Shown: positions 1 through 9,903, counted from the first letter of the stretch. The stretch: 64,000 bases of DNA from Ruania suaedae (GCF_021049265.1 NZ_CP088018.1:2480001-2544000), one strand, 5' to 3'. Notes: generated by a model from the sequence alone, not told the origin. Program-made: numbers and translations.

Positions 1-59
1 GCGAGACCGCCGACGATGAGCTGGCGGCGGCCCAGGACTGGCTTGAGTACAGGGTTCAT
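1..59 (-). CDS. 5' end of an unrecognised leftward gene (partial)
   Basis: An ATG on the minus strand at 59-57 opens a frame that runs off the left edge; it reads MNPVLKPVLGRRQLIVGGL. A GAGAGG-like ribosome binding site lies about 8 bases before the ATG, and a promoter with good -35 and -10 hexamers sits at 138-166, so a real gene is likely. The visible residues are too few to name a family; a basic segment followed by hydrophobic residues would fit a membrane protein. The palindromes around its promoter (125-184) suggest it is tightly regulated. Confidence 0.5.
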   Translation of the reverse strand, partial: MNPVLKPVLGRRQLIVGGL

Positions 60-124
60 GAGTGCACCTCTCGTCCTTGAGTGCGTCAGGTGGCGTCGAA
101 GCCGACACCGGGCGCGTGGGGAAG

Positions 125-184
125 CGTTGTCCACGACAGGTTAGGACAACGTGGTCAGATTCTCAAGGTTTGTCCGGACAAACC
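125..184 (-). promoter_or_regulatory. Promoter with palindromic operator sites for the leftward gene at 59
   Basis: On the minus strand, TTGAGA (166-161) and TAACCT (143-138) are separated by 17 bases, a good vegetative promoter. A perfect 18-bp palindrome, GGTTTGTCCGGACAAACC (167-184), abuts the -35 box. A second inverted repeat, CGTTGTCC (125-132) with GGACAACG (144-151), brackets the -10 box. All share the half-site TTGTCC/GGACAA, as expected for a dimeric repressor binding twice. The regulator is unknown. A weaker repeat, GTCACA (187-192) with TGTGAC (204-209), lies just beyond. Confidence 0.55.
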
Positions 185-216
185 AGGTCACAAGTCGGAC
201 ACATGTGACAACCGCC

Positions 217-975
217 TCAGCCGGCTGACCCGGCTGAGCGAGCGAGATCGGCCAGCGCACGCGCCACCGGTGCGGGAGCCTCAACGGCGCTGAGGTGTCC
301 TGCGCCGGCGAGCTCCACCGTCTCGGTGCCCAGCGTGGCGGCCATCCGCTCATGGTCCTCGCGCGAGGCCGGCGCGTCCTCCTCGCCCCGCAGCACGAGC
401 GCCGGGATCCGGAGCCGCTCGAGTGCGGCCAGCCGGTCGGGCCGGGCTGCCATCGCCCGCTGCGCCCAGGCAATGCCAGACGGCGGAGCCTGGGAGAGCC
501 ATTCACCGACCTGCGTCCGGGTCGCCTCGGAGGCGGAGGCGGCAAGCAGGGTGTCGATCATCGGAGCGACCACCGAGGCACCCTCCCGGGGCGCGGCCTC
601 GGCCATCTCCAGGCGCGCGTGGCGAGCATGCTCGGGGTCGACGCCGGCCTTGGTGTCGAGCAGTCCGATCCCGGCGAGCACGTGCGGATGGCGTTCGGCG
701 AACGCCAGCGCGGCGTATCCCCCCATCGAGAGGCCGGCCACGACGGCGCGCTCGATCCCTCGATGGGCCAGCGTCTCGGCGAGGGAATCGGCGTAGGCCT
801 CCAGGCCGCCCTCCACCGGGGGCGAGGCACCGAAGCCGGGGGCATCGACGGTGAGGACCGGCAGATCCCGTAGCTCTGCCAGGACCGGCCCCCACATCCG
901 TGAGTCCAGCGGGAAGGCGTGCAGCAGGACCAGCGGCGTGCGGCCGGCTGGGCCATGGGTATCGACGGAGAGCAT
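217..975 (-). CDS. alpha/beta hydrolase
   Basis: A single-domain alpha/beta-hydrolase of 252 residues. The N-terminal strand ends in VLLHAFPLD (oxyanion-hole region), the nucleophile elbow is GLSMGG, a candidate catalytic Asp is in RGEEDAP, and the catalytic His is in GAGHLS near the C-terminus, so the triad looks intact. The reading frame extends upstream to 1020, but the ATG at 975 has AGGAAGGA about 6 bases before it and the usual start of the fold follows at once, so I chose it. It is transcribed divergently from the glutamate-cysteine ligase-like gene at 1095. The substrate cannot be inferred; esterase or lactonase activity is typical of the family. Confidence 0.85.
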   Translation of the reverse strand: MLSVDTHGPAGRTPLVLLHAFPLDSRMWGPVLAELRDLPVLTVDAPGFGASPPVEGGLEAYADSLAETLAHRGIERAVVAGLSMGGYAALAFAERHPHVLAGIGLLDTKAGVDPEHARHARLEMAEAAPREGASVVAPMIDTLLAASASEATRTQVGEWLSQAPPSGIAWAQRAMAARPDRLAALERLRIPALVLRGEEDAPASREDHERMAATLGTETVELAGAGHLSAVEAPAPVARALADLARSAGSAG

Positions 976-1094
976 GGGGTCCTTCCTCGTGCGGGTGCGC
1001 CCCTGAGGGTACTGAACCACTCGCGCGCCGCGCCCGGGGATGGTGGGATGGGAGCACGCCGGACGGCGTTCGGGCGGGCGTGAAGGAGAGCGCG

Positions 1095-2573
1095 ATGGGC
1101 GAGGACATCAGCACCACGTCGTTCTCACGGGAGCACCGGCAGCGCTATCGGGAGAAGGTCCGGCGCTGCCTGGACGTCTTCGAGGAGATGCTCACCTCGC
1201 ACCACTTCGAGCATGCTCCCTCGCGCACCGGGATGGAGATCGAGCTGAACCTGGTCGGTGCCGACCAGCAGCCCACGATGAAGAACGCCGAGGTGCTCGC
1301 CGAGATCGCCGATCCCGCGTTCCAGACCGAGCTCGGGCGCTACAACATCGAGCTGAACGTCCCGCCGGCCGAGCTCTCCGGTGAGGCCGTCCTGGAGCTG
1401 GAGCACAAGCTGCGCCAGGATCTCAACCACGCGGAGCAGCGTGCGGCGCGCCACGGGGCCGCCATCGCCATGATCGGCATCCTGCCCACCCTGCGCCCGG
1501 AGCACCTGGCCGGCAGCTGGATGAGCGCCAGTCCGCGGTACCGGGCGTTGGAGGAGGCGATCTTCGCCGCGCGCAGAGAAGATCTGGATCTCGACATCGA
1601 TGGGCCGGAGCCCTTGCAGATGAGCACCGGGACGATCGCGCCCGAGTCGGCGTGCACCTCGGTGCAGCTGCACCTGCAGGTCGCCCCCACCGACTTCGCC
1701 GCGCACTGGAACGCCGCCCAGCTCCTCGCCGGACCGCAGCTGGCGCTGGCGGCGAACTCGCCGTATCTGTTCGGCCACCAGCTCTGGCCCGAGACCCGCA
1801 CCGAGTTGTTCCTGCAGGCCACCGACACCCGCTCGCCCGAGCTGCGCAACCAGGGGGTACGTCCACCGGTCCACTTCGGTGACGGGTGGATCACCTCGAT
1901 CTTCGACCTGTTCGAGGAGAACGTGCGCTACTTCCCCGCGCTGTTGCCCGAGTGCACCGAGGAGGACCCGGAGGCCGTCCTGGCCGGCGGGCACACCCCG
2001 CAGCTGCACGAGCTCCGGCTGCACAACGGCACGGTGTACCGCTGGAACCGCCCGGTCTACGACGTCGTCGACGACGCCCCGCACCTGCGCGTCGAGAACC
2101 GGGTGCTGCCGGCCGGTCCGACGGTGGTGGACACGCTGGCCAACGCCGCCTTCTACTACGGCGCCATGGAGATGCTCGCCCGGGAGGAGCGCCCCACCTG
2201 GACGCGGATGTCCTTCGCCGCCGCCCGCGCCAACTTCACCGCCGGTGCCCGCGCGGGGGTCGAGGCCGAGCTCTACTGGCCCGGCTTCGGACAGGTGCCC
2301 TGGGACGAGCTGGTGCTGCGTCACCTGCTACCGATGGCAGCCGAGGGACTGGCCCAGCGCGGCGTCGCCGCCAGCGTGATCGACCGCTACCTGCCGATCA
2401 TCGAGGCGCGGTGCACGTGGCGGCGCAACGGCGCGTCGTGGCAGACCGGGACCGTCGCGGCGCTGGAGCGCCGCGGGCTCGACCGGCCGGCGGCGCTGCG
2501 GCAGATGCTCCGGCTCTACCTGACCGGGATGCACGCCAACGAGCCGGTCCACACCTGGGAGACGCCGTCCTGA
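1095..2573 (+). CDS. Glutamate-cysteine ligase family protein (GCS2-like)
   Basis: 492 residues resembling the GCS2 carboxylate-amine ligase superfamily. The N-terminal glutamate/ATP-binding region has RTGMEIELNLVG and RYNIELNVPPAEL, and later blocks include FLQATDTRSPELRNQG and HELRLHNGTVYRWNRPVYD. Members use ATP to join glutamate to an amine or cysteine; some actinobacterial homologues serve ergothioneine or thiol synthesis, but no ergothioneine genes are nearby, so the real substrate is open. The ATG at 1095 has AAGGAGAG about 5 bases upstream and is preferred over the in-frame extension to 900. The gene stands alone. Confidence 0.75.
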   Translation: MGEDISTTSFSREHRQRYREKVRRCLDVFEEMLTSHHFEHAPSRTGMEIELNLVGADQQPTMKNAEVLAEIADPAFQTELGRYNIELNVPPAELSGEAVLELEHKLRQDLNHAEQRAARHGAAIAMIGILPTLRPEHLAGSWMSASPRYRALEEAIFAARREDLDLDIDGPEPLQMSTGTIAPESACTSVQLHLQVAPTDFAAHWNAAQLLAGPQLALAANSPYLFGHQLWPETRTELFLQATDTRSPELRNQGVRPPVHFGDGWITSIFDLFEENVRYFPALLPECTEEDPEAVLAGGHTPQLHELRLHNGTVYRWNRPVYDVVDDAPHLRVENRVLPAGPTVVDTLANAAFYYGAMEMLAREERPTWTRMSFAAARANFTAGARAGVEAELYWPGFGQVPWDELVLRHLLPMAAEGLAQRGVAASVIDRYLPIIEARCTWRRNGASWQTGTVAALERRGLDRPAALRQMLRLYLTGMHANEPVHTWETPS

Positions 2574-2592
2574 GCGCGTGGCGGCCCGCCGC

Positions 2593-2919
2593 TCAGCGTG
2601 GGCCGCGACGGTGCCGGGCGCGCCAGCACCCCGAGTGCCAGTGCCGCCGCTCGGCCAGCGCCGCCTCCGCGCCGAAGAGGTGGTCCTCGCCCCAGGCCAC
2701 CACGTGGGCCACCCCGGGTGGGATCTCCTGATCGCAGCCCGGGCACCGGTAGGCCTTGTCCGAGCCGGCGACCGGCCGGACGTTCCAGCGGCCACCGCCC
2801 GGACCGGGCTCGACCCGCGGTCGCCCGCGCAGCACGGCCTCCGCGTCGAGCTCGGGATGCGGCTCGGCGTAGCGGCGCTTGCGGGATCGGCGGACCACAC
2901 CCCCAGTATCCCTGCCCAC
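2593..2919 (-). CDS. Conserved actinobacterial zinc-ribbon-like small protein
   Basis: 108 residues with a GTG start. The first half is basic and low in conservation; the second half carries YRCPGCDQEIPPGVAHVVAW and, after a charged stretch, RRHWHSGCW. The CxxC plus a later HxxC looks like a treble-clef or zinc-ribbon metal site. Short proteins with this CPGCDQ...HVVAW...RHWH pattern are widespread in actinobacteria, often annotated only as ATP/GTP-binding or hypothetical, and no function is established. A second GTG at about residue 8 is an alternative start. It is convergent with the ligase gene and divergent from the binding-protein gene at 2999. Confidence 0.7.
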   Translation of the reverse strand: MGRDTGGVVRRSRKRRYAEPHPELDAEAVLRGRPRVEPGPGGGRWNVRPVAGSDKAYRCPGCDQEIPPGVAHVVAWGEDHLFGAEAALAERRHWHSGCWRARHRRGPR

Positions 2920-2960
2920 GGCAGCGTCGGGTCGCGGATCCGGGCGGAGTGGGTGAGAGT

Positions 2961-2975
2961 GGTGCCCGGGGCACC
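2961..2975. promoter_or_regulatory. Perfect palindrome upstream of the first sugar-binding protein
   Basis: GGTGCCCGGGGCACC is a perfect inverted repeat (7 + 1 + 7), flanked by GTGA and TCAC, 23 bases before the ATG at 2999 in the short gap between divergent genes. It differs from the AAGCGCTT operators of the second transporter, so it may be the site of another regulator or a leader hairpin. No convincing -10/-35 pair was found beside it. Confidence 0.35.
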
Positions 2976-2998
2976 GTCACCGTGGATGGGGAGAATCG

Positions 2999-4393
2999 AT
3001 GCACAGTCGCACACCCGGACCAGCCGCGTCCGCACGGGGGCCGGACCGCCGCACCGTGCTCAAGATCGCCGGCGGGAGCGTCCTTGCGCTCCCGATCGCC
3101 GCCTGCGCCGGCAATTCGGCGGACCCGAACACCGTGCGCATCAGCTACCAGCAGTTCGGATCGGGCACGATCATGCGTGACTACCTCACCGGGGTGATCC
3201 AGACCTATACCAGCGACCACCCCGAGGTGACTGTGGAGCTGGTTCCGCTGGTGGCCGCCGAGGAGGACTACTTCACCAAGTCCGAGCTGATGATGTCCTC
3301 CGCCCGCACCACCCCGGACCTGGTCTACGAGGACACATTCATCCTGCAGTCCGACGTCGCCGCCGGGTACCTGCGGCCGGTGGGCGACTACATCGAGGGC
3401 TGGGACCTGTGGCAGCACTTCTACCAGCCGGCCAAGGATGCGGTGACGGCCGAGAACGGCGATCTCTACGCCGTTCCCACCCATACCGACACCCGGGCGC
3501 TCTGGTACAACCGGCGCCTGCTCGAGGAGGCCGGTTTCCCCCATCCGTGGGAGCCCGGCTCCTGGCAGGAGCTGCTGGAGGCGCTGCGCGCCGTCCAGTC
3601 CACGCACCCCGACGTCGTCCCGATCAATGTCTACTCGGGCAAGCCGCAGGGTGAGAAGGCCAGCATGCAGGGGTTCGAGATGTTGCTCTACGGCACTCCG
3701 GACCGGCTCTACGACCAGGAGGAGAAGGCCTGGATCGTCGGTAGCCAGGGCTTCATCGACTCCCTGGAGATGATCCGGACGCTGTTCACCGAGGAGCTCG
3801 CCCCGGCTCTGAACCGGGCGCTGGATCCCAATCTCTCCGAGCTCGTGGCCAACACCTGGATGCCGGAGGAACAGATCGCGGTGGTCCTCGACGGCAGCTG
3901 GATCAGCGCGCCGTGGGCCTCCGGCGGCGCCTCCCCCTGGCCGGAGTGGGAGGAGGTGCTAGACGTGGCACCGATGCCCACCCAGGAGGGCCAGGACCCC
4001 GGCGTGGTCACGCTCGCCGGCGGCTGGTCCTGGGCAATCCCGGACCTGTCACCCCGGCCCGACCTCGCCTGGTCCTTCCTGACCGAGATGCTCACCACCG
4101 AGAACATGGCGGCGCTGGCGGCCACGGACAACCAGGTGACGATCCGGGAGGACGTCGCCCAGCACCCCGACTACCAGGGGTACTCCCCCACGATCGACTT
4201 CTTCACCGACCTGGTCGAGGACGCGGAGTACCGGCCGGCCTATGCCGCCTACCCGCAGATCTCGGCGCAGATCCAGGCGGCGATGGAGACGGTGATGACC
4301 GGTCAGGGCACGCCCGAGCAGGCGGCCCAGAGCTACGACGCGGCGGTCCGGGAGATCGTCGGGGCGGAGAACACGATCGAGGCACAGCGATGA
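2999..4393 (+). CDS. Sugar ABC transporter substrate-binding lipoprotein (cluster 1)
   Basis: 464 residues of the family 1 (MalE/UgpB-like) extracellular binding proteins. The N-terminus has a twin-arginine motif (RRTVLK), a hydrophobic stretch and a lipobox ending IAAC at about residue 38, so it should be exported (probably Tat) and lipid-anchored. Sugar-binding-protein hallmarks include DLVYEDTFILQSDVAAGYL and WYNRRLLEEAGFPHPWEPGSW. GGGGAG precedes the ATG. Its stop overlaps the start of the first permease (ATGA), so the three genes form one operon. No ATPase gene is present. The ligand is probably an oligosaccharide, judging by the neighbouring glycosidases. Confidence 0.9.
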   Translation: MHSRTPGPAASARGPDRRTVLKIAGGSVLALPIAACAGNSADPNTVRISYQQFGSGTIMRDYLTGVIQTYTSDHPEVTVELVPLVAAEEDYFTKSELMMSSARTTPDLVYEDTFILQSDVAAGYLRPVGDYIEGWDLWQHFYQPAKDAVTAENGDLYAVPTHTDTRALWYNRRLLEEAGFPHPWEPGSWQELLEALRAVQSTHPDVVPINVYSGKPQGEKASMQGFEMLLYGTPDRLYDQEEKAWIVGSQGFIDSLEMIRTLFTEELAPALNRALDPNLSELVANTWMPEEQIAVVLDGSWISAPWASGGASPWPEWEEVLDVAPMPTQEGQDPGVVTLAGGWSWAIPDLSPRPDLAWSFLTEMLTTENMAALAATDNQVTIREDVAQHPDYQGYSPTIDFFTDLVEDAEYRPAYAAYPQISAQIQAAMETVMTGQGTPEQAAQSYDAAVREIVGAENTIEAQR

Positions 4394-5301
4394 CCGCGAC
4401 CACCGCCGCCCAGGCGCCCGCCAAGCCCGACCTGCGCCGCACCGCCACCCGCGGGCTGCCGCTGGCCCCGGCGGTGGTGCTGCTGGTGCTGTTCCTGGCG
4501 GGCCCGATCGTCTACGCCGTCTACCTGGCGTTCACCAACCGCGCGCTGCGCGGGGAGGGCGCCGACACCACCGACTTCGTGGGCCTGGCGAACTTCACCG
4601 ATGCGCTGAGCAACCCGGAGTTCTGGAACTCGGTGGTGCTCACGCTCGTCTTCACGATCGTCTCGGCCATCATCGGCCAGAACATCCTCGGGATGGTGCT
4701 GGCGCTGCTGATGCGGCGCGCGGCCAAGATCGTGGCCGGGATCACCGGGGCCATCGTCGTCTGCGCGTGGATCCTGCCCGAGGTGGTCGCCGCCTACCTG
4801 TGGACCACATTCCTCGGCGACGAGGGCTCCCTGAACCGCATCCTCGGCACGCTCGGCCTGCCGGACCAGAACTGGCTGTTCGCGCTGCCGATCCTGGCGG
4901 TCTCCTTCGCCAACATCTGGCGCGGGGCCGCGTTCACCATGCTGATGTACACCGCGGCGCTGTCGGAGGTCTCCACCGATGTGGTCGAGGCCGCGCAGAT
5001 CGACGGTGCCGGCGCGGTGCGCCGGTTCGTCTCGATCACGGTGCCCATCATCCGGCGCACGATCATGACCAACCTGATGCTGATCACGCTGCAGACGCTG
5101 AGCGTGTTCGGGCTCATCTTCATCATGACCGGGGGCGGGCCGGGAACCTCGAGCCAGACCCTGCCGCTGTACATGTACGAGCAGGCCTTCTCCTTCGGCC
5201 AGCTCGGTTACGGCACGGCGGTGGCTCTGCTGCTGCTGCTGATCGGAGCGCTGGCCTCGATCGCCTATCTCCGTATGCTCCCGCGAGAGGAGAAGATGTG
5301 A
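4390..5301 (+). CDS. Sugar ABC transporter permease (MalF type, cluster 1)
   Basis: 303 residues with six predicted membrane segments, starting at the helix with LPLAPAVVLLVLFLAGPIVYA. The cytoplasmic EAA loop that docks the ATPase is present (EAAQIDGAGAVRRFVSITVP), as is the conserved Trp/Arg turn NIWRGAAFTM. It is the first of two inner-membrane subunits of the importer whose binding protein is encoded just upstream. Start and stop overlap both neighbours (ATGA before, GTGA after), indicating translational coupling. The ATPase partner must be encoded elsewhere, as is usual for actinobacterial sugar importers that share an MsiK-type protein. Confidence 0.93.
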   Translation: MTATTAAQAPAKPDLRRTATRGLPLAPAVVLLVLFLAGPIVYAVYLAFTNRALRGEGADTTDFVGLANFTDALSNPEFWNSVVLTLVFTIVSAIIGQNILGMVLALLMRRAAKIVAGITGAIVVCAWILPEVVAAYLWTTFLGDEGSLNRILGTLGLPDQNWLFALPILAVSFANIWRGAAFTMLMYTAALSEVSTDVVEAAQIDGAGAVRRFVSITVPIIRRTIMTNLMLITLQTLSVFGLIFIMTGGGPGTSSQTLPLYMYEQAFSFGQLGYGTAVALLLLLIGALASIAYLRMLPREEKM

Positions 5302-6158
5302 GCGCCGTGGCCACCGCTCCCGCCAGCGGTCGACCGACCCGCGCCCGTGTCGCCGACGGGATCTCCAACACCCTGCTGGTGCTGATCGCCGCCCTGTTCT
5401 CGGTGCCGCTGCTGTGGGTCATCTTCGCCTCGATCCACCCCGACGCCACCCTGGCCGTGCAGTTCCCCACGAGTCCGACGCTGGGCAACTACGACGCCGT
5501 GCTGAACGAGGAGACCACGTACCGGCCGATGTGGAACTCGCTCGTGCTGTGTGGCGGCGGCACCCTGATCACCGTGGTGTGCTCGGCCCTGGCGGCCTAT
5601 CCGCTCTCGCGGTACAGCTCCCGGGCCAAGCGGCCGTTCCTGCTGACGATCATCTTCGCCACCGGACTGCCCATCACCGCGGTGATGATCCCGGTGTACG
5701 CGATGTTCGTCCAGGTCAACCTGGTGGACTCGATGCTCGGCGCGACAGTGTTCCTCGGGACCTCCGCACTGCCCTACGGCATCTTCCTCACCAAGAACTT
5801 CATGGACGGGGTGCCCAAGGAGCTGGAGGAGAGCGCCTGGACCGAGGGGGCGACGATGATGCAGACGCTGCGCAAGATCGTGCTCCCGCTGATGCGCCCG
5901 GGCACGGCTGTGGTCACCATCTTCACCTTCGTGCAGATGTGGGGGAACTTCTTCGTGCCGTTCATGCTGCTGCTCTCGCCCGAGAAGCTGCCGGCGGCGG
6001 TGAGCCTGTACACCTTCTCCAGCCAGTACGGGCAGGTCGCCTACGGCCAGCTCGCCGCCTTCTCGATCCTGTACTCGCTGCCGGTGGTGGTGCTGTACCT
6101 GCTGCTCGGACGGCGCCTGGGCGCCGGCTTCGCGATGGCGGGCGGGGTCAAGGGGTGA
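5298..6158 (+). CDS. Sugar ABC transporter permease (MalG type, cluster 1)
   Basis: 286 residues, GTG start overlapping the previous stop. Six membrane helices and a MalG-type EAA loop ([20 protein letters not shown]) mark it as the second permease; the C-terminus [10 protein letters not shown] is the usual MalG-family ending. It completes the importer begun at 2999. Its last 11 bases overlap the 3' end of the convergent beta-glucosidase gene, so the two transcripts are antisense at their ends and no terminator fits between them. The two permeases do not resemble the second transporter's pair closely enough to suggest a recent duplication. Confidence 0.92.
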   Translation: MSAVATAPASGRPTRARVADGISNTLLVLIAALFSVPLLWVIFASIHPDATLAVQFPTSPTLGNYDAVLNEETTYRPMWNSLVLCGGGTLITVVCSALAAYPLSRYSSRAKRPFLLTIIFATGLPITAVMIPVYAMFVQVNLVDSMLGATVFLGTSALPYGIFLTKNFMDGVPKELEESAWTEGATMMQTLRKIVLPLMRPGTAVVTIFTFVQMWGNFFVPFMLLLSPEKLPAAVSLYTFSSQYGQVAYGQLAAFSILYSLPVVVLYLLLGRRLGAGFAMAGGVKG

Positions 6159-7545
6159 GCGGGTCCAGCTCACCGGTCGCGACGAGACGGGCGTACCAGC
6201 GCGCCGAGTCCTTCGGGGTGCGCGCCTGGGTGTCGTAGTCCACCCGGACGATCCCGAACCGGCGCTCGTAGCCGTAGGCCCATTCGAAGTTGTCGAACAG
6301 CGACCACACGAAGTAGCCACGCACATCCGCGCCGGCCTCACGTGCGCGACGGACGGCATCGATGTGCCCGCGCAGGTAGCCGATGCGGTGGGCGTCGTGG
6401 ACGATGCCGTCGGCACCCACCTCGTCCTCGAACGCGGCGCCGTTCTCGGTCACCATCATCGGGACGCGGTACTCGTGGTGCAGGCGCACGAGCAGCTCCA
6501 CCAGGCCGTCGGGATCGATGTTCCACCCCATGGCCGTGTGCGGGCCGGGTACCGGTGGCAGCTCCACATCGTCGGCCCCGACCCACGGGCTGTGAGGAGA
6601 GTCGCCGTGCGTGGTCGAGCTCTCGCGCGCGCCCCCGCGATGTGCCCGGGCGATCCCGGTGCAGTAGTAGTTCACGCCGAGCACGTCGACCGGCTGGTGG
6701 ATCAGCGCCGTGTCCCCCTCGTGCACGAAGGAGAAATCGGTGAGGTGGGCGACGTCGTCGAGCAGATCCTGCGGGTAGTACCCGCGCAGCATCGGGTCGA
6801 GGAAGATCCGGTTCCCGACGGCGTCCACTCGCCTCACCGCGTCCACGTCACCCGGGTCGCCGGGGTCAGCCGGGCGATTGACGTGGGTGTTGAGCGTGAC
6901 CGCGAGGGTCACGTCCGAACCCAGCTCATCGCGGATGGCCGCCACGGCGAGGCCGTGGGCGAGGTTCAGGTGGTGGGCCGCCTGCAGGGCCGCGACGGGA
7001 TCGGTGATCCCCGGGGCATGCACACCGGAGGCATAGCCGAGGAAGGCGGCGCACCAGGGTTCGTTCAGGGTGGTCCACATCCTCACCCTGCCCCCGAGCT
7101 CGCCGGCCATGAGGCGGGCGTACTCGGCGAAGGCATGGGCGGTGTCCCGGTTCGTCCAGCCGCCCGCGTCCTGCAGCTCGGCCGGCAGATCCCAGTGATA
7201 GAGCGTGACCACGGGGGTGATGCCGGCTTCGAGGAGCGCGTCGACCAGGCCGGAGTAGAACGCGACGCCCTCGGGGTTGAGCTGCCCGCCTCCCCCGGGC
7301 TGCACGCGCGGCCAGGAGATGGAGAAGCGGTAGGCACCCAGGCCGAGGTCAGCCATCAGCGCGACGTCCTCACGCATCCGGTGATAGTGGTCGATCGCCA
7401 CATCGCCGGTGTCACCGTTGAACGTCCTGCCCGGAGTATGGGAGAAGACGTCCCAGATCGAGGGGCCGCGCCCGCCCTCGGTGGCGGCACCCTCCACCTG
7501 GTAGGCGGCGGTGGCCGAGCCCCAGACGAAGTCGGGTCCGAACAT
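6148..7545 (-). CDS. GH1 beta-glucosidase
   Basis: 465 residues, a full-length glycoside hydrolase family 1 enzyme without a signal peptide, so cytoplasmic. It begins with the typical [14 protein letters not shown]. The acid/base Glu is in TLNEP (about E162) and the nucleophile in VTENG (about E367); [13 protein letters not shown] near the C-terminus is the aglycone-site signature. It should remove non-reducing beta-glucosyl residues from imported oligosaccharides. It starts 5 bases after the stop of the GH31 gene with GAGGAG upstream, so the two are co-transcribed. The ATG at 7545 is supported by homology; an upstream extension of the frame is noise. Confidence 0.95.
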   Translation of the reverse strand: MFGPDFVWGSATAAYQVEGAATEGGRGPSIWDVFSHTPGRTFNGDTGDVAIDHYHRMREDVALMADLGLGAYRFSISWPRVQPGGGGQLNPEGVAFYSGLVDALLEAGITPVVTLYHWDLPAELQDAGGWTNRDTAHAFAEYARLMAGELGGRVRMWTTLNEPWCAAFLGYASGVHAPGITDPVAALQAAHHLNLAHGLAVAAIRDELGSDVTLAVTLNTHVNRPADPGDPGDVDAVRRVDAVGNRIFLDPMLRGYYPQDLLDDVAHLTDFSFVHEGDTALIHQPVDVLGVNYYCTGIARAHRGGARESSTTHGDSPHSPWVGADDVELPPVPGPHTAMGWNIDPDGLVELLVRLHHEYRVPMMVTENGAAFEDEVGADGIVHDAHRIGYLRGHIDAVRRAREAGADVRGYFVWSLFDNFEWAYGYERRFGIVRVDYDTQARTPKDSARWYARLVATGELDPLTP

Positions 7546-7550
7546 GCGCC

Positions 7551-9821
7551 TCACTCCTCGATCGTGACGGTGAGGCTGCTCCCGGCAGCCTCCTGCCGCC
7601 GCCCCCGGTGCACCAGCGCCCACCCGGGCGCCTGGCCCCGCACGAGCGCGGTCTCCAGCCGGCCACCGGACCGGCGCACGGTGAACTCGGCGGCGCACCC
7701 TCCGCCGTCGGGGGTGGGCACCTGCACGGACACCTCGGCGCCCTCGGCCGGCTCGAAGACGTGCAGCTCGACGCCCTCGGCGTAGGGATAGTCCGGGCGA
7801 TCGGTGCGGGATCCGAAGGCGATCACGCTGCCCGGGCGTGCGAGGAGTGGGACGGAGTCGAAGCCGTGCCGCTCGCGCACCCACCGGCCGCCGCTCACGC
7901 GCTCGCCAGTGAGCACGTGCGTCCAGGTGCCCTCGGGCAGGTAGTACTCGACCTCGCGCGGATCGAAGACGGGTGCCACGAGCAGATCCGAGCCCAGCAT
8001 GTACTGCGTGTCGGCAGCCGAGGCGGAGCGGTCCGCGGGGAAATCCATCATCATCGGGCGCATCACCGGCACGCCCTCGGTGGTGGCGACCTGCCCGGCG
8101 CGGGCGAGATAGGGCATCAGCCGGTGCTTGAGGTGGGTGAAGGTGCGGGTGACCCTCACCGACTCCTCGTCGAAGGCCCACGGCACCCGGTAGGAGCTCG
8201 AACCGTGCAGCCGGCTGTGGGAGGAGAGCAGGCCGAAGGCCACCCAGCGCTTGAAGACCTCCGGGGCCGGCGTGCCCTCGAAACCGCCGATGTCATGACT
8301 CCAGAAGCCGAAACCGGAGGCCGCCAGGGAGAGCCCGCCGCGCAGCGATTCGGCCATCGCGAGAAAGGTGGACTCGCAGTCCCCACCCCAGTGCACCGGG
8401 AACTGCTGCCCACCTGCGGTGGCCGCGCGGGCGAAGACGACAGCCTCGCCCCGACCCCGCTCGTCCTCCAGCACCTCGAAGACGCACTGGTTGTACAGCT
8501 GGGCGTAGTAGTTGTGCATCCGTTGCGGATCCGAGCCGTCGTGCCAGCGGACGTCAGTGGGGATGCGCTCCCCGAAGTCGGTCTTGAAGGCGTCCACCCC
8601 CTGGCGCAGCAGCGTGCGCAGATGCCCCTGGTACCAGGCCCACGCCTCGGGGTTGGTGAAGTCCACCAGTGCCATTCCCGCCTGCCACATGTCCCACTGC
8701 CAGACGTCGCCCTCGGCGGTGGTGACCAGGTACCCCTTCTCGGCGCCCTCGGCGAAGAGGCGGGAGCGCTGGGCGATGTAGGGGTTGATCCACACGCACA
8801 CCTTCAGGCCACGCTCGTGCAGGCGCCGCAGCATGCCCTCCGGGTCGGCGAAGGTCGCCGGATCCCAGACGAAGTCGGACCAGTGGAACTGCCGCATCCA
8901 GAAGCAGTCGAAGTGGAAGACCGACAGCGGCAGGTCGCGCTCGGCCATGCCGTCGATGAAGGAGGTGACGGTGGCCTCGTCGTAGTCGGTGGTGAACGAG
9001 GTGGACAGCCACAGCCCGTAGGACCAGGTGGGCACCTGCGCGGGGCGGCCCGTCAGCGCGGTGTAGCGGCGCAGCACGTCCTTCGGGTCCGGGCCGTCGA
9101 TCACGTAGTACTGCAGGTGCTGACCGGCGACGGAGAACTGGGTGCGGGAGGCCACCTCGGAGGCGATCTCGTAGGAGACCCGCTCGGGGTGATCGACGAA
9201 GACGCCGTACCCGCGGTCGGAGAGGTGGAAGGGCACGTTCTTGTAGGCCTGTTCCGAGGAGGTACCGCCATCGGCGTTCCAGACGTCGATGCTCTGCCCG
9301 TTCTTGACGAGCGGACCGAATCGCTCGCCGAGGCCGTACAGGTGCTCACCGATCGCCAGGTCGTGCTGCTCTCGCACGTAGGACCCGTCCGGGGCGTCGA
9401 TGACAGCGGTTCCCTCGGCGCTCGCGGTGGTCAGGATCGTACCGTCGCCGCGGACCAGGTCGAGCCGCCAGGGACCGGCAGCGGCGACGCGCGCGGTCAG
9501 ATCGCCCGTGGTGAGGGTGGCCGGGCCGTCCGCAGGCACCTCGGTGGACACCGGTGCGCTCCCGGTGGCGAGAGCGAAGTGGGGACCGCGCGGGCGGCGA
9601 CCGGCGAAGTGCTCGATCCGGACACCGATCACGCCCTCTGCCGGTGAGTCGATCCGGATGGTGATCATCGGCCGGTTCAGCGTGTCCCCCCGACGGCGCA
9701 GCGGCGCGGTGGCCGCATGCACGAGGAGGTGGTCGCCGCCGTCCTCGACGCTCTCGACCTCCCGGGGGCGCAGGATCTGCACTCCCTCGCGCGGGAGCCA
9801 GTAGCCGTCGGTGAACTTCAT
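7551..9821 (-). CDS. GH31 alpha-xylosidase (YicI-like)
   Basis: 756 residues with the full GH31 layout: N-terminal beta domain, barrel with [14 protein letters not shown] holding the nucleophile (D415) and HWGGDCEST holding the acid/base (D481), then C-terminal beta domains. These positions nearly match E. coli YicI (D416/D482), and [11 protein letters not shown] is a YicI-type substrate motif, pointing to alpha-xylosidase rather than alpha-glucosidase. No signal peptide, so it acts on imported sugar. GAGGAG precedes the ATG; an earlier in-frame start to 9977 would run through the LacI operator and is rejected. First gene of a two-gene unit with the GH1 enzyme. Confidence 0.93.
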   Translation of the reverse strand: MKFTDGYWLPREGVQILRPREVESVEDGGDHLLVHAATAPLRRRGDTLNRPMITIRIDSPAEGVIGVRIEHFAGRRPRGPHFALATGSAPVSTEVPADGPATLTTGDLTARVAAAGPWRLDLVRGDGTILTTASAEGTAVIDAPDGSYVREQHDLAIGEHLYGLGERFGPLVKNGQSIDVWNADGGTSSEQAYKNVPFHLSDRGYGVFVDHPERVSYEIASEVASRTQFSVAGQHLQYYVIDGPDPKDVLRRYTALTGRPAQVPTWSYGLWLSTSFTTDYDEATVTSFIDGMAERDLPLSVFHFDCFWMRQFHWSDFVWDPATFADPEGMLRRLHERGLKVCVWINPYIAQRSRLFAEGAEKGYLVTTAEGDVWQWDMWQAGMALVDFTNPEAWAWYQGHLRTLLRQGVDAFKTDFGERIPTDVRWHDGSDPQRMHNYYAQLYNQCVFEVLEDERGRGEAVVFARAATAGGQQFPVHWGGDCESTFLAMAESLRGGLSLAASGFGFWSHDIGGFEGTPAPEVFKRWVAFGLLSSHSRLHGSSSYRVPWAFDEESVRVTRTFTHLKHRLMPYLARAGQVATTEGVPVMRPMMMDFPADRSASAADTQYMLGSDLLVAPVFDPREVEYYLPEGTWTHVLTGERVSGGRWVRERHGFDSVPLLARPGSVIAFGSRTDRPDYPYAEGVELHVFEPAEGAEVSVQVPTPDGGGCAAEFTVRRSGGRLETALVRGQAPGWALVHRGRRQEAAGSSLTVTIEE

Positions 9822-9885
9822 GCTCGTCTCCTCGCGGGCCACGTGCCCGGACATGGTGTTGGCGCAGCTGGACTTCGACTCTCGT

Positions 9886-9903
9886 TGTCGAAGCGCTTCA
9901 ACA
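9886..9903. promoter_or_regulatory. LacI-type operator O1 in the GH31/lacI divergent region
   Basis: TGTCGAAGCGCTTCAACA is nearly palindromic around the central CG, the signature of LacI-family sites. It lies 65 bases before the GH31 ATG and 67 bases before the lacI GTG, so one bound repressor could control both. For lacI, TTGTCG (9885-9890) and TACCGT (9907-9912), 16 bases apart, make a plausible promoter with the operator in between, which predicts autorepression. The same core recurs at 11025 and 11113. Confidence 0.75.
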
